DNA from: Holosporales bacterium
Lineage (GTDB): Bacteria; Pseudomonadota; Alphaproteobacteria; RUG11792
DNA length: 63,155 nt
Direction of reading: 5' to 3'
Assembly: GCA_031262205.1 (NCBI GenBank)
Contig: JAISID010000020.1
Span: 1 to 63,155, forward strand
The position numbers were made by a program, and so were the translations under genes. Below are positions 35,514 through 44,789 of this stretch, piece by piece (position 1 is the stretch's first letter; the number at the start of each line of letters is the position of its first letter). The notes beneath the pieces were generated by a model. That model made no database searches and had not been told where the DNA came from. It saw nothing but the letters and a program-made list of their open reading frames with translations.

Positions 35514-35729
35514 TTATTGAGCGGAAAAGTATTCCGAGAAAACGCCAACTTTTTCGGAATTGGCTAAAGCCCACTCTCCAAACTTCTCCTCGAAATATTC
35601 CGGCTTTTTCCCGAATCTATAATCACGTTCGGATTCGACTCCTTTTTTAAGGCTAACGACGAGATTTAAAATCGCAAGTTTAGCGCTATCGTCTAATAGG
35701 CCGGAAATATTCTCAGAAGAATTTCGAAC
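35514..35729 (-). pseudogene. 5'-truncated remnant of an unknown gene
   Basis: A minus-strand frame without a start codon reads SSENISGLLDDSAKLAILNL, KKGVESERDYRF, KPEYFEEKFGEWAL and ends FSEYFSAQ. Its composition is protein-like, but the frame opens after a stop with no ATG or GTG nearby. The rest of the 35258-35880 gap shows nothing else I can support. Confidence 0.35.
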
Positions 35730-35881
35730 TCAAGTACTCCCGTTTATACCCCGTCGCTTCATTGGCTATATATAGATATTTTTAAACTAACCTAGAGATT
35801 AATATATGCCCTAACCCCCCTTGTATTACCAATGTTAATTTAGACGCATTTAGATTTATTCAACCTGCTTTGAATAAAAAA

Positions 35882-35956
<75 letters not shown>

Positions 35957-36102
35957 ACATCGGATAGTATTAATGTATACGAGCAGCAAGAAGGTTTTCA
36001 AGATAATTTTAATCTGAAAACATATCGACTAAGCTAAAGTAGTTTTAAATACCGACTCCTCAAATAGACAACTTGTCATAAGAATTACATACTATAAATT
36101 CA

Positions 36103-37065
36103 TTATGCCAACTCTGTATTTTTAGGAATCTTAACTTTATATTTCTCAGCCTGGCTCTTATTGATAACCCCGAAATGATTTTGAATTGTAGGGTAAATGG
36201 GGCTTAATTTCTCCACGTCCATTCCTTTTAACAACTGAGAAACCAGCTTGCCGGCATTCCTTCCAACAGATTCGTAATTTATTCCAAAACTAGCGAGGAC
36301 AAGACCGTCGCGAACCGCTTGATCTCCAGCGTTAAATACTGGAATATCCATCTTTTTAGCCTCTTGAGCAATTACTGGTAACGATGGTTGAATGATTCCG
36401 CTTACTCCCACGTAAATAAAATCCGCCTTCCCTTTCAGCTCTTGCATACGAATCGGAATATCTCGCGATTGATCTATCGAAACGATAATGACCGCCATAC
36501 CGATACGGAATGCGGCTTCTCTCATTTTTTTAATTAAAGCAATATCGTTGCTTTCAGAAGACGAATACAATATTCCCACGGTTTTCGCCCCAGGCAAAAT
36601 AGACTTTGCAAACGTCAAAAAAACATTCAAATCTTGCGTATCGGAAGCTCCCGTCATATTGCCGTCCGGTTTTGTTTTATCTTTTATTAACCCGACTTCC
36701 ACCGGGTCTGTGACGTCGTTAAAAACAAGAGGGATGTTCTTGATCTTACCTTTTGCAAACTGCGCGACGGGCGTCGATTTTACTACGATAACTTTCGGCT
36801 TTAAATTTTTAAGATTAGTTACCATTTGAGGAATAAGAGACTGATCAAATCCAACGTCTGCAATTACATATTTAACCGTTTTATTTTCAATAAATCCTTG
36901 CTCTTCAAGTTCCTTTTTTAGCCCTGCAATCGAGGCGTCTAAGGTTGAATGTCGTCCGTAATTTGCGATTGCGACAATCGGCAAATTGTCTTTTTTCTTG
37001 AATCCGTGAAAAACCGCTACGCTAATAACAAGTCCAATTATTGCAACTATTAAAATTTTGTTCAT
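36103..37065 (-). CDS. ABC transporter substrate-binding protein (ABC_sub_bind family)
   Basis: The 320-residue protein has an N-terminal signal/anchor (KILIVAIIGLVISVAVFHGF) and matches the ABC_sub_bind (DUF534) family: LKPKVIVVKSTPVAQFAKGK, IPLVFNDVTDPVEVGLI, VGILYSSSESND and GVSGIIQPSLPVIAQEAKKM. Related proteins bind tryptophan or other small molecules. There is no lipobox Cys, and the permease and ATPase partners that normally adjoin are absent, so the transport role is uncertain. Confidence 0.85.
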   Translation of the reverse strand: MNKILIVAIIGLVISVAVFHGFKKKDNLPIVAIANYGRHSTLDASIAGLKKELEEQGFIENKTVKYVIADVGFDQSLIPQMVTNLKNLKPKVIVVKSTPVAQFAKGKIKNIPLVFNDVTDPVEVGLIKDKTKPDGNMTGASDTQDLNVFLTFAKSILPGAKTVGILYSSSESNDIALIKKMREAAFRIGMAVIIVSIDQSRDIPIRMQELKGKADFIYVGVSGIIQPSLPVIAQEAKKMDIPVFNAGDQAVRDGLVLASFGINYESVGRNAGKLVSQLLKGMDVEKLSPIYPTIQNHFGVINKSQAEKYKVKIPKNTELA

Positions 37066-37323
37066 AGGGAAACTCCTTAATTTTGGGATTAAATATAAAT
37101 ACGTTCTTATAGAACGAGATTAAAAATGTTTATGAGGAAATAATTTTATAGGCTCGAAGGCCAAGCGAAACAAGAAGGAGTTGCGAAAACATCGGTATTA
37201 GAACCGACGATTGTTTCTAAATTTTGAAGATTGTCGGAAACAATATTCACAGTTTCAATAACCGTTAAACTCGCTATAAATAAAGATACAGCCTACCTAA
37301 AATATTGTCAACAACTTGGAAAA

Positions 37324-38025
37324 CTATTTTCCCAATAAGTTCAATGTTTTTAACGAAACATATCTTTCTCCTCCTATTATTATATGATCAACAATAACTA
37401 TCCCTAGCGTATTTGCCGCTTCTTTTATTTTCATAGTCGTATATACGTCGTTAACGGACGGCGTCGGGTCGCCGCTTGGATGATTATGAACGAGTATTAC
37501 CCCTTTCGCCCCGTTTTCAAGACATTTCTTCATAATGCTTCTTGGGCAAATTTCAACCGAATCAATATCCCCTTCTTGAAGAACGTCGTCCGCTATAACT
37601 TCGTTTACGGCGTTTAGAAAAATAACTCTCAACTCTTCAATAACTAGATGCTTCATATTAACTTTGCAGTATGAAATCACATCCTCGAAACATTCTATAG
37701 AATCTCGTTTCATTATTCTGCTTTTCAAAGATGCTTTAACGATTCCATTTATGATTTTTATAGCCCTAAACGCGTTTTCTCCCACGCCTTCAACTTCAAG
37801 CAACTGTTCCATTGTGGCGTTTAATACTCCGTCTATTGTCCTAAATTTGTTTATTAAAGTCTTTGCTAACGGTTTAACGTCTTTCCGCTTGAATATGAGA
37901 AACAACATTAATTCGACAATTTCATAATCAAATAGATTTTCATATCCAGCTTTTATCAGCTTATCGCATGCTCGTTTTCTATGTCCTGCCGAGTGAGACA
38001 ATTTTTTGTTATAAACAAGAGACAT
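37324..38025 (-). CDS. radC: RadC-family JAB-domain protein
   Basis: The 233-residue protein has an N-terminal HhH-like helical part (LLEVEGVGENAFRAIKI) and a C-terminal JAMM metalloprotease-like fold with VHNHPSGDPTPSVND (HxH, Ser and Asp), preceded by the usual acidic residue. The family was named for DNA repair, but the biochemical role is still unclear; members are induced in competence in some bacteria. It follows dprA by 49 bases on the same strand, suggesting an operon. Confidence 0.92.
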   Translation of the reverse strand: MSLVYNKKLSHSAGHRKRACDKLIKAGYENLFDYEIVELMLFLIFKRKDVKPLAKTLINKFRTIDGVLNATMEQLLEVEGVGENAFRAIKIINGIVKASLKSRIMKRDSIECFEDVISYCKVNMKHLVIEELRVIFLNAVNEVIADDVLQEGDIDSVEICPRSIMKKCLENGAKGVILVHNHPSGDPTPSVNDVYTTMKIKEAANTLGIVIVDHIIIGGERYVSLKTLNLLGK

Positions 38026-38074
38026 ATATTACAGGAAAACTGTTGCAAAAATTTTTGCTTTAAAATTCGCCATA

Positions 38075-39130
38075 CTACTTCCTCATTAATACAACCTCGT
38101 TCATTGAGTGTTTTACAACTTTTCCCATTAGCTCTAATTCCGAAATTACGCATAGCAAATCTTTAATATTCATATTAGCGTTAACGGCTATCTCATCGAT
38201 AGAAACCGGAACTTCCGATAACATAGAAAGTATTTTCGACGAACTGTCCCCTATAGCGGCGCAGGTTTCTTTTTGTTCTTTATCAACCATGGGCAAGGGA
38301 CGCTGTGTTTCTTGTCCTCTTATTAAAGCGTCTAGAACGTCGAAATGATTTTGAATTAAAGTCGCCCCGTTTTTTATAAGCAGATTAGAACCGAAATATC
38401 TTGGGTCTAACGGCGAGCCGGGAACTACTAAAACATCGCATCCTAAATCAAGAGCCATCTGAGCCGTCGTCATAGTCCCAGATTTGGCCGCAGCTTCTAT
38501 AACGACAATAGCTTCCGCCAAAAGCGCGATTATCCTATTTCTTGCAAGAAAAGCCCCTTGATCATTAATGTAACGATTCGGAGTTTCTGTTAAAACAAGA
38601 GCATTTTTTGCTATTTTCTCATACAGCTGCAGATTTTCTTTAGGATAAATATTGTCGAACCCAAAAGGCAAAACTGAAATAGTCGCTTTGTTTTCGAGAC
38701 GTTCTAATGAACCCTGATGAGCTGCGGTATCAATTCCTTTTGCTAGTCCGGAAATTATTGCGAAATCGTTTGCTAAGTTTAGGGCTAAACTTTTCGCTAT
38801 CGATTTGCCGGCAATAGAAGCGTTCCTAGCGCCTATTATTGCAATTCTCCTTTTCGAAAGTATAGACTTATCTCCCTTATAAAAAAGAATCGGAGGACAT
38901 GAAGACGAACGCCTTAACGATCTTGGGAAGATTGGTTCGTTCGCAAGAATGATTCCGCAATTCATAGAGTGCAGTATTTTCTTAGCCTTATCTCTAGAAA
39001 ATGAAGTCGCGACATGCTTTAGAGATTCTTTGGCCGTTCCGAATTTTCTCATCATAGACCAAAACGTTTTCGGCCCTATCCCTTTTGAGTTTATTAGACA
39101 GAACCAATCCAAAACGACTTCGTCAAACAT
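38075..39130 (-). CDS. dprA: DNA-processing protein DprA
   Basis: DprA loads RecA on incoming single-stranded DNA during transformation. The 351-residue protein has the Rossmann-like core: RIAIIGARNASIAGKSIA, SGLAKGIDTAAHQGSL, ENLQLYEKIA, RNRIIALLAEAIVVIEAAAK and VVPGSPLDPRYFGSNLLI. A helical N-terminal part and a C-terminal winged helix (VPVSIDEIAVNANMNIKDLL) complete the common layout. comF and a secretin lie 1.4-2.2 kb away, so a small DNA-uptake group is likely. Confidence 0.95.
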   Translation of the reverse strand: MFDEVVLDWFCLINSKGIGPKTFWSMMRKFGTAKESLKHVATSFSRDKAKKILHSMNCGIILANEPIFPRSLRRSSSCPPILFYKGDKSILSKRRIAIIGARNASIAGKSIAKSLALNLANDFAIISGLAKGIDTAAHQGSLERLENKATISVLPFGFDNIYPKENLQLYEKIAKNALVLTETPNRYINDQGAFLARNRIIALLAEAIVVIEAAAKSGTMTTAQMALDLGCDVLVVPGSPLDPRYFGSNLLIKNGATLIQNHFDVLDALIRGQETQRPLPMVDKEQKETCAAIGDSSSKILSMLSEVPVSIDEIAVNANMNIKDLLCVISELELMGKVVKHSMNEVVLMRK

Positions 39131-39388
39131 CTCTTAACAAATAGGCATCCTTAACAACTTATACAAGTCTATTTCATAGATTTTAATTTTTAATTAACAG
39201 CGAATAAATTCTTCAAACTCTTCAGCCTGCTACAAATAAGCTAAGGTTCTTATAAACAAAATGCCGCAGCGAATTTGGACGGTTTGTAACTATATTAAGA
39301 TAACGGCTTGGAAATGATACCTTAACGTGTAGTCATAACTTTGAAGTACGATTTTTGGGAATAGAGGATTATTTTAGTAATTATACCT

Positions 39389-39544
39389 TATAATATTTGT
39401 CTTTTGGCGTACTGCGATTATACCGATTTATCACGCGTAACTTGTCAAGGGACGCTTCGCTTTGCTCGCTCTATTGCCCTTGACAAGAGGCTTTATAAAT
39501 CGGTCTCGTTTCTCTCGTTCCAAAAGATAAATATTATCGGGGGG
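39389..39544 (+). repeat. Family A palindromic repeat, copy A3 (forward)
   Basis: It carries TATAATATTTGTCTTTTGGC at the left and CCAAAAGATAAATATTAT at the right, with ACCGATTTAT/ATAAATCGGT and CTTGTCAAGGG/CCCTTGACAAG inside. It is the last forward copy before the orientation switch. Similar DNA continues to about 39610. Confidence 0.87.
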
Positions 39545-39659
39545 AAGGTTTTGGTCGTATAGTTTATTTTCTCTTCGTTAACATCGGTATTCTAAATTTT
39601 GAAGGAAAGCGAGAGCGAGCTGATAAGCTAGAGTTGTGTTAAATTGGAAATCGTCTGGC

Positions 39660-39930
39660 AATATATAGCTAAAATTTATAATAAACTTCAAATATATTTA
39701 AAGTAATAAAGTGCGAAGCCTCTGTAAATTATTACCAAAATTGTACTTTATTATTGTTGCTAATCATCAACGAACAACTCTCAAAATTTGAAAATGTTTC
39801 ACGAGAAACATTTTCAAAAACATGCTATCCAAAGCGATCTTTAAGTAATATAAAGTATAAATATATAAAACAGGGAATATATAATTATAATGCGATAATT
39901 AAAGTACTGTTTCCCATGAATATTTATTGG
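39660..39930 (+). repeat. parS-bearing AT-rich segment, left copy
   Basis: This stretch is a diverged copy of 43090-43370. Shared blocks in order: TTTAAAGTAAT.../CTTAAAGTATA, TTATTATTGTTGC/TTATTATTACTGC, ATCATCAACGAA/ATCGTCAAAAAT, AAAATGTTTCACG with its palindrome, and TTAAGTAATATAAAGTATAA/TTAAAGTAACGTAAAGTATAG. Neither copy has a convincing protein gene. Confidence 0.55.
39795..39810. promoter_or_regulatory. parS-like ParB binding site (one mismatch)
   Basis: TGTTTCACGAGAAACA differs from the conserved parS palindrome TGTTTCACGTGAAACA at one central base. It lies within a longer inverted repeat: GAAAATGTTTC and GAAACATTTTC around ACGA (39790-39815). Confidence 0.75.
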
Positions 39931-40131
39931 GAATCATAACTTAACACTGTCTAGTCAGGAGACGGTGTCTTTTTCTTTCTAAAAAGCAAGGAATTTATTT
40001 GGAAAATCTTAACGTTCTATTAACCTTTTTATGATATGCATAAAGCTATGCTTGCATAGATTGAGTAGTTAAGGGATGCGCAGCCCCGAGGAGGGCGGGG
40101 GTTTGGGATGGTTATTGTAATATACAATTAG

Positions 40132-40326
40132 TTAATTTTTCGTTAATTTTTGAAATTTTTTTTCATCAAAATTTCTTATCAAAGTTTCCTCAATTTTCGC
40201 TAGACTTTTCATCAAATTTCCCCGCCGAGTTTTTTGCCCGATTTTCCTCTCAATTTTGGGTCTAATTTCCCAAAGGAATTTCGCCTGGGTTTTGGAGCCA
40301 TTTTTCTCAAGGATAATTTTCTCCAT
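40132..40326 (-). CDS. Doubtful small lysine-rich reading frame
   Basis: A 64-codon frame starts MEKIILEKNGSKTQ and is rich in Lys, Glu and Arg. The underlying DNA is a low-complexity series of AAATTT-type runs, which could create an open frame by chance. There is no homology I recognise and no clear ribosome site. The rest of 39930-40522 shows no gene. Confidence 0.2.
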   Translation of the reverse strand: MEKIILEKNGSKTQAKFLWEIRPKIERKIGQKTRRGNLMKSLAKIEETLIRNFDEKKFQKLTKN

Positions 40327-40522
40327 CGCTTCGTAACTCTTCTAGGTTGTTTAACAACGCGTCATAGGACGATTCTTAGGTCTTGTTTAGACGAGTTCGC
40401 AACATATTAACGCTGCGTAGTCAAAATGCCCCCGCGTCTTCGCCGAAAGGTTTAGCAAAGATAAAAGACTAGGGCGACTTTCCAACCTGCCGCTGAAATG
40501 TTATTTTGCATATACAACAGAG

Positions 40523-41263
40523 TTAGCCTGTTTTGGCGCTTGCGCTCGCGATTGTCACGCAGGCGACGTATTTTGCTCCAGCTGTTTTTAATGTCTTCGC
40601 GCATTCGTTTAACGTGGCTCCAGTCGTTAAGACGTCGTCCGCTACTATAACGCTTTTGCCTTCAAGGTTAGTCGCGCAAACAAACGCTTCTTTAACATTA
40701 GTCAGTCTTTCTATCGTCGTCTTGTTTTTTTGATAGTCGGTTTTTCTATTTCTTTTAAGGAAGTTCGAATATTTTACGTCCGATATTTTCGATAACTCCG
40801 CCGCAATAATATTGGCGGGGTTAAATCCTCGTTTAAGTAATCTTGTCCAATGAGACGGGACCGGTGTTATAAAATCTGCATTCTCGAAAACCTCTCGGTA
40901 TTTTGAAAATATTCTTCTAGCGCAAATTCTGGCGGCGTGGTTATCCGCCTGCTTTTTGATTTTCATTATTATGCGTCTCGACACGTCGTTATACTGAAAA
41001 ATCGCTCTTGCAACGTCAAAATGCATTTCATATTTTTGACACGATTCGCATATATCAAAAGAGCAGTCTTTTAGCTCTTGGAAATGCATCGCGCTTGGCG
41101 GAGATTCAAATATCCTCCCGCAACGTTTGCATATTGGGTAATCTATAAAGACTATTTCCGAAAAGCATTTTGGACAAAACAAAGAGTCTTCATCGACTTC
41201 GCCGCCGCACGCTATGCACCTATGAGGGAACAACCAATTTATAAAGCATTTCAAATTTTCCAT
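40523..41263 (-). CDS. comF: ComF-family phosphoribosyltransferase-like protein
   Basis: The 246-residue protein has an N-terminal zinc-ribbon (CIACGGEVDEDSLFCPKC, then CKRCGRIF, and CESCQKYE) and a PRTase fold with the PRPP loop VIVADDVLTTGATLNEC. ITPVPSHWTRLLKRGFNPAN is the family PxPxxxxRxxxRGFN motif. ComF helps DNA import in transformable bacteria, possibly as a helicase partner. It is divergent from the secretin gene. Confidence 0.92.
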   Translation of the reverse strand: MENLKCFINWLFPHRCIACGGEVDEDSLFCPKCFSEIVFIDYPICKRCGRIFESPPSAMHFQELKDCSFDICESCQKYEMHFDVARAIFQYNDVSRRIIMKIKKQADNHAARICARRIFSKYREVFENADFITPVPSHWTRLLKRGFNPANIIAAELSKISDVKYSNFLKRNRKTDYQKNKTTIERLTNVKEAFVCATNLEGKSVIVADDVLTTGATLNECAKTLKTAGAKYVACVTIASASAKTG

Positions 41264-41334
41264 ATTTTATGATATTTTATAAGTAAATCTCGTTGTTTTT
41301 ATTATTAAGTATTCCATACTTTAACGAGTTTTCA

Positions 41335-42954
41335 GTGAAAATTTTCTGTATTTTAGGTTTAGTAACATTAGTCGTTGGTTGCGATAATCTTGTTAAGACA
41401 AAATATCTTTCTAAAAACGTTAAGGAGGATTCGATAAACAACCTCGCAACTCCGATTTACGACGAAGAAGAAACCAAAATCCCAGAGATTCAAGAGCCGC
41501 AAGCAACAATACCAGAAGAGCTTAATCAAAAAGCATCTCTTCTTTTAAACGAGAATTTATCCGTAAAATCGGTTTTATATGAAACCGCTAAGAGGTTAAA
41601 CATAAATTTCCAAATGGAACCGGCGGTTGACTCAAGAATTATTTTCCAAGCGAAAGACAAACCGTTTATAGAAATACTAGACGCCGTTTGCGATATGGCC
41701 GATTTGAGGTATACGATCTCGCGCGGCTTAGTAAAGGTCGAGAGAGACGCGCCTTATTCCGCGACATACGACGTTCAGTTTTTAAATCTTTCAAGAGACA
41801 GCGAAAACAAAATTTCAATTACGACTGAAGTAAACTCCTCTTCAGGGAACGGTCTAGACGTTAAAGATAATCCGCAATCCGACAGCAACGTCTTAATAAA
41901 AGCAAAAAGCGACTTTTGGTCGGAGCTTGAGGAAGGATTGAAGATTATTGTCGGAGCAGAGTCTAAGGACGTTAAAAAGTATTCGGTCAATAAACAAGCC
42001 GGCATTGTTACTATCTTGGGAAATTCCAAGACTCAACGAAACGTTAAGGAATATATAACTAAAATCAAAGACTCCACAATGAGCCAGGTTTTAATCGAGG
42101 CTAAAATCATAGAGGTTTATTTAAAAAACGAATACAGACGCGGCATTAATTGGGGCTTGCTTAGCGGCAGGTTTCGAATGGGAAGCGGTTCTTTCAACAA
42201 TTCTGGCAACGGAATTAATAATATAGGCTCCCACGGCGAAGCAATAAAATTCATGTATGATTCCAGCAGAAAAGGTTATCCCGACATGAATACAATAGTT
42301 GGAGCCTTAGAGGAATTTGGTTCGACAAGGACAATCTCAAATCCTAGAATAACCGCGATGAACAACCAAGCCGCAGTATTGAAGGTCGCTCAGAATCATG
42401 TGTATTTCAAATTAAATTATGAAAAGAATTACGTTAACGACACAAACAACAGACAGGAAGTGTCTGTGTCTAGCGATATAAAAACGGTTCCTCTAGGTTT
42501 GGTTATGTTTGTCCAACCGTCGATCGATATGTCCACTAGAACTGTAACTCTTTTCCTCAGACCAACAATTACAAAACTAGCGAGTTCAGTTAACGATCCA
42601 GCCGTTAATATAGCAATGAAAAACAGCGCGACTGGGGTTATAGAAGACGGAGACAGATCTAAAATTCCGATAACCGAAGTTCGCGAGGTCGCGTCAATCC
42701 TGAAATTAAACGATGGAGAAGTCGCCGTATTAGGCGGGTTTATGGAAGTAAGATCGTCAAAGAATAAATCTGGCATCCCAGGATTTAAAGATATTCCAAT
42801 AGCGGGAGAACTCGTTTCGTCAAACGGTATGGGCGACGAAATTGTCGAACTCGTGATATTGATTAAAGTTAAACTTACCGGCGGCGGACTTAGAAATCAG
42901 AGAGCTGCAGATATACGACTTCAACGTTTTGTCCCCGATCCAAGGCCTTTTTGA
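41335..42954 (+). CDS. Lipoprotein secretin, MshL/PilQ-type
   Basis: Secretins form the outer-membrane ring of type II/III systems and type IV pili. The frame opens further up, but a GTG at 41335 gives KIFCILGLVTLVVGCDN, a perfect lipoprotein signal with lipobox VVGC. Residues about 70-125 form an N-domain (LSVKSVLYETAKRLNINF). The C-terminal secretin core includes VLIEAKIIEVYLKNEYRRGI, TRTISNPRITAMNNQAAVLK and VAVLGGFMEVRSSKNKSGIP. No pilus or export partner is nearby; comF and dprA nearby suggest DNA uptake. Confidence 0.88.
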   Translation: MKIFCILGLVTLVVGCDNLVKTKYLSKNVKEDSINNLATPIYDEEETKIPEIQEPQATIPEELNQKASLLLNENLSVKSVLYETAKRLNINFQMEPAVDSRIIFQAKDKPFIEILDAVCDMADLRYTISRGLVKVERDAPYSATYDVQFLNLSRDSENKISITTEVNSSSGNGLDVKDNPQSDSNVLIKAKSDFWSELEEGLKIIVGAESKDVKKYSVNKQAGIVTILGNSKTQRNVKEYITKIKDSTMSQVLIEAKIIEVYLKNEYRRGINWGLLSGRFRMGSGSFNNSGNGINNIGSHGEAIKFMYDSSRKGYPDMNTIVGALEEFGSTRTISNPRITAMNNQAAVLKVAQNHVYFKLNYEKNYVNDTNNRQEVSVSSDIKTVPLGLVMFVQPSIDMSTRTVTLFLRPTITKLASSVNDPAVNIAMKNSATGVIEDGDRSKIPITEVREVASILKLNDGEVAVLGGFMEVRSSKNKSGIPGFKDIPIAGELVSSNGMGDEIVELVILIKVKLTGGGLRNQRAADIRLQRFVPDPRPF

Positions 42955-42964
42955 TCTTAGATTT

Positions 42965-43022
42965 TTTTGAGCCAAGACCTTTGCTTAGAATTTAAAGTTT
43001 ATTAAATTGGCTCCTTTCCTTA
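42965..43022 (+). terminator. Possible terminator after the secretin gene
   Basis: GAGCCAA and TTGGCTC form a 7-bp stem with a long AT-rich loop (about 31 bases) and are followed by CTTTCCTT. The long loop makes it weak. Confidence 0.3.
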
Positions 43023-43089
43023 GAACTACTCTAAGTTTTGGATAGTCTCACAGTTGTTGTTTTCTACGGATAGGCGCCTATACGCTTCT

Positions 43090-43370
43090 GGCGATATAGT
43101 ATATTTAAGTATATAATTAAAATTATACAATATTATATAAGTATACTTAAAGTATACGCATTATATAGCCTTCGTGTATTTTTGCTAAATCGCGGCTTAT
43201 TATTACTGCACATCGTCAAAAATCATTTCAAAAAACAAAAATGTTTCACGTGAAACATTTTAAAAAATAGATTAACCTTGGCAGTCTTCGTCTGAAGTAG
43301 TATTAAAGTAACGTAAAGTATAGTTATGTAAAGTTAATAAGATATTAAGTTATAATCAGAATTAAGCTAA
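43090..43370 (+). repeat. parS-bearing AT-rich segment, right copy
   Basis: This diverged copy of 39660-39930 carries a perfect parS. The left part is very AT-rich and includes the inverted repeat GTATACTT a AAGTATAC (43141-43157). No gene is seen in the 42955-43522 gap. Confidence 0.55.
43242..43257. promoter_or_regulatory. parS, perfect ParB binding site
   Basis: TGTTTCACGTGAAACA is the exact 16-base parS palindrome bound by chromosomal ParB in most bacteria. It extends to a 24-base palindrome with flanking AAAA and TTTT (43238-43261). Confidence 0.88.
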
Positions 43371-43522
43371 GTATTGTTATGCGTTTTTAATACAATACGG
43401 ATGCTCTGTTTTCTTTTGTATGTCGGCGTATTGATATTTGTGAAATTCGTAAGTTATTACGGGAGTCGCTTGTCGCTATTCCGCAAGCCTCCGTTTCTCA
43501 GCGGCCTCTTTCTCCTGCGAAC

Positions 43523-43684
43523 TTAAGCTCTATAAGAGCCGTCGCCCTTTTTCACATCGTAGAACTCTCCAGTCCTGAAATTCTTCTCCCAGACCGAACC
43601 GTCGGGATTTACATGCCGCGATATGCTCTTTTTCCCGTCTTTTCGGTCAATTTTTCTTCTAAAATTCGCGACGTCTACAGACAT
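43523..43684 (-). CDS. Small basic protein of unknown function
   Basis: A 53-residue frame reads MSVDVANFRRKIDRKDGKKS, then NPDGSVWEKNFRTGEFYDVK and ends GDGSYRA. AAGGA stands 8 bases before the ATG. The composition (Lys/Arg/Asp/Gly with aromatic residues) is protein-like. I recognise no family. It follows a 166-residue membrane protein on the same strand across three hairpins, which suggests a two-gene unit. Confidence 0.5.
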   Translation of the reverse strand: MSVDVANFRRKIDRKDGKKSISRHVNPDGSVWEKNFRTGEFYDVKKGDGSYRA

Positions 43685-43696
43685 AATTTTTCCTTA

Positions 43697-43781
43697 TGCA
43701 ACTTTATAGTTGCAAAATAATAAAATTTATAAGAGAATATAATTCTCTTTTTGGTTGCCGTTAGGTTAACGCCTAACGGCA
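43697..43781 (-). promoter_or_regulatory. Three consecutive hairpins between two small genes
   Basis: Stems are TGCCGTTAGG/CCTAACGGCA (43756-43765 with 43772-43781, perfect 10 bp, 6-base loop), AAGAGAAT/ATTCTCTT (43731-43738 with 43742-43749) and TGCAACT/AGTTGCA (43697-43703 with 43708-43714). The last ends just before the AAGGA of the 53-residue gene. They may attenuate or process the transcript; on the + strand the second is followed by TTT. Confidence 0.55.
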
Positions 43782-43812
43782 TCTTCTTACAAGAAATATA
43801 TTTTTATGAAAA

Positions 43813-44313
43813 CTATTTTTTCCGATTGATTTTATAGTTGAAATTTTGTAGCTTAAAGCCGAGTTTTTTCCTCGAAATTTTATCGCGTATTCGATCGTAA
43901 ATAACGAATAAATCCATCCGTTTAAATTTCTCGTAGGTATATTCAATGCTTCTATTCGTATCTTTTATTACATCCTTGAGGTAATCCTCGTAACTTGGCG
44001 CGTCTCTTCCGCTATACTTTACGTAGATTTCATATGAATCTTTGTTTAATCGCTCATGTCCCGCTATGATTTTTGTTATTTTTATCAAGTTAAAAATCAA
44101 CCGCCAAACGCATCCCCATCCCCCGCCGACTAATCCAAACCCTAATACAAAGAAGGCGGGAACAATAATGAATATAACCACTCCTAAAAGTACGAAACCG
44201 AATGCCGATCCGACCGCTAAAAAAGTTATATGTTCAATACTATTGATTCCGCATTTCAGTCCAAGGCATAGGAGTCCTAGGACTCCGTAATATATTATCC
44301 AGTCGTATCTCAT
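43813..44313 (-). CDS. Membrane protein of unknown function
   Basis: The 166-residue protein has about three hydrophobic segments (YYGVLGLLCLGLKCGI, ITFLAVGSAFGFVLLGVVIF and a Gly-rich VPAFFVLGFGLVGGGWGCVW) and a basic cytoplasmic-like C-terminus from about residue 85 (NRSIEYTYEKFKRM). I recognise no family. Downstream lie three hairpins and a 53-residue gene; a truncated frame ends 7 bases upstream of its start. Confidence 0.55.
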   Translation of the reverse strand: MRYDWIIYYGVLGLLCLGLKCGINSIEHITFLAVGSAFGFVLLGVVIFIIVPAFFVLGFGLVGGGWGCVWRLIFNLIKITKIIAGHERLNKDSYEIYVKYSGRDAPSYEDYLKDVIKDTNRSIEYTYEKFKRMDLFVIYDRIRDKISRKKLGFKLQNFNYKINRKK

Positions 44314-44319
44314 TTTATC

Positions 44320-44445
44320 CTACTTTCCCAAAGTTAATTTGGCCCACTCGGCTTCAGCTTGTGCAATAGCGTTTCGCACCTGTAGCTTCTTATTGTTCTT
44401 TTTCCACTGATACGCTGCCACATCGCCTTTTTTATTCGTATCGGC
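44320..44445 (-). pseudogene. 3' remnant of an unknown gene
   Basis: An open frame reads GDVAAYQWKKNNKKLQVRNA, then IAQAEAEWAKLTLGK and a stop, 6 bases upstream of the membrane-protein ATG. Only 41 codons remain and there is no ATG; a GTG at 44421 would give 33 residues. It was probably the end of a gene co-transcribed with the downstream pair. The rest of 44446-44789 holds family B/C-like fragments (near 44605) and no gene. Confidence 0.3.
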
Positions 44446-44789
44446 TTATTGTAATCCAGCGAACTCTTAAACTGACAAATCACGTTTTTCCTATGCCTAG
44501 CTGCGTATCTCTTATCTGAAAACCCATACCGTTCCCGCTATTAATATTAGGTATATTACTACTTGCCAAAGTTTGAAATTAGGCTTTTCTAAGCGCTCTT
44601 TTACGGAATCATCCCTTATTAACTAGGATCCTTATAAATAGAATTGCGCCACAAAGTATCGTATATGTTAGGAGTCTATAGAGAGCGATTCCAAACCTAA
44701 ACATTAACGCCCCGTTGCAGGCGTTCCTCTACAAAATCCAGGATACCGGCGTTAACTGTAAGTAAGCGACGTTGAAGACGCAAACCGCT

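Noticed and set aside
39131..43522. Replication origin proper (DnaA-box cluster)
   Set aside because: I found no convincing TTATNCACA cluster; only parS and AT-rich DNA support origin proximity.
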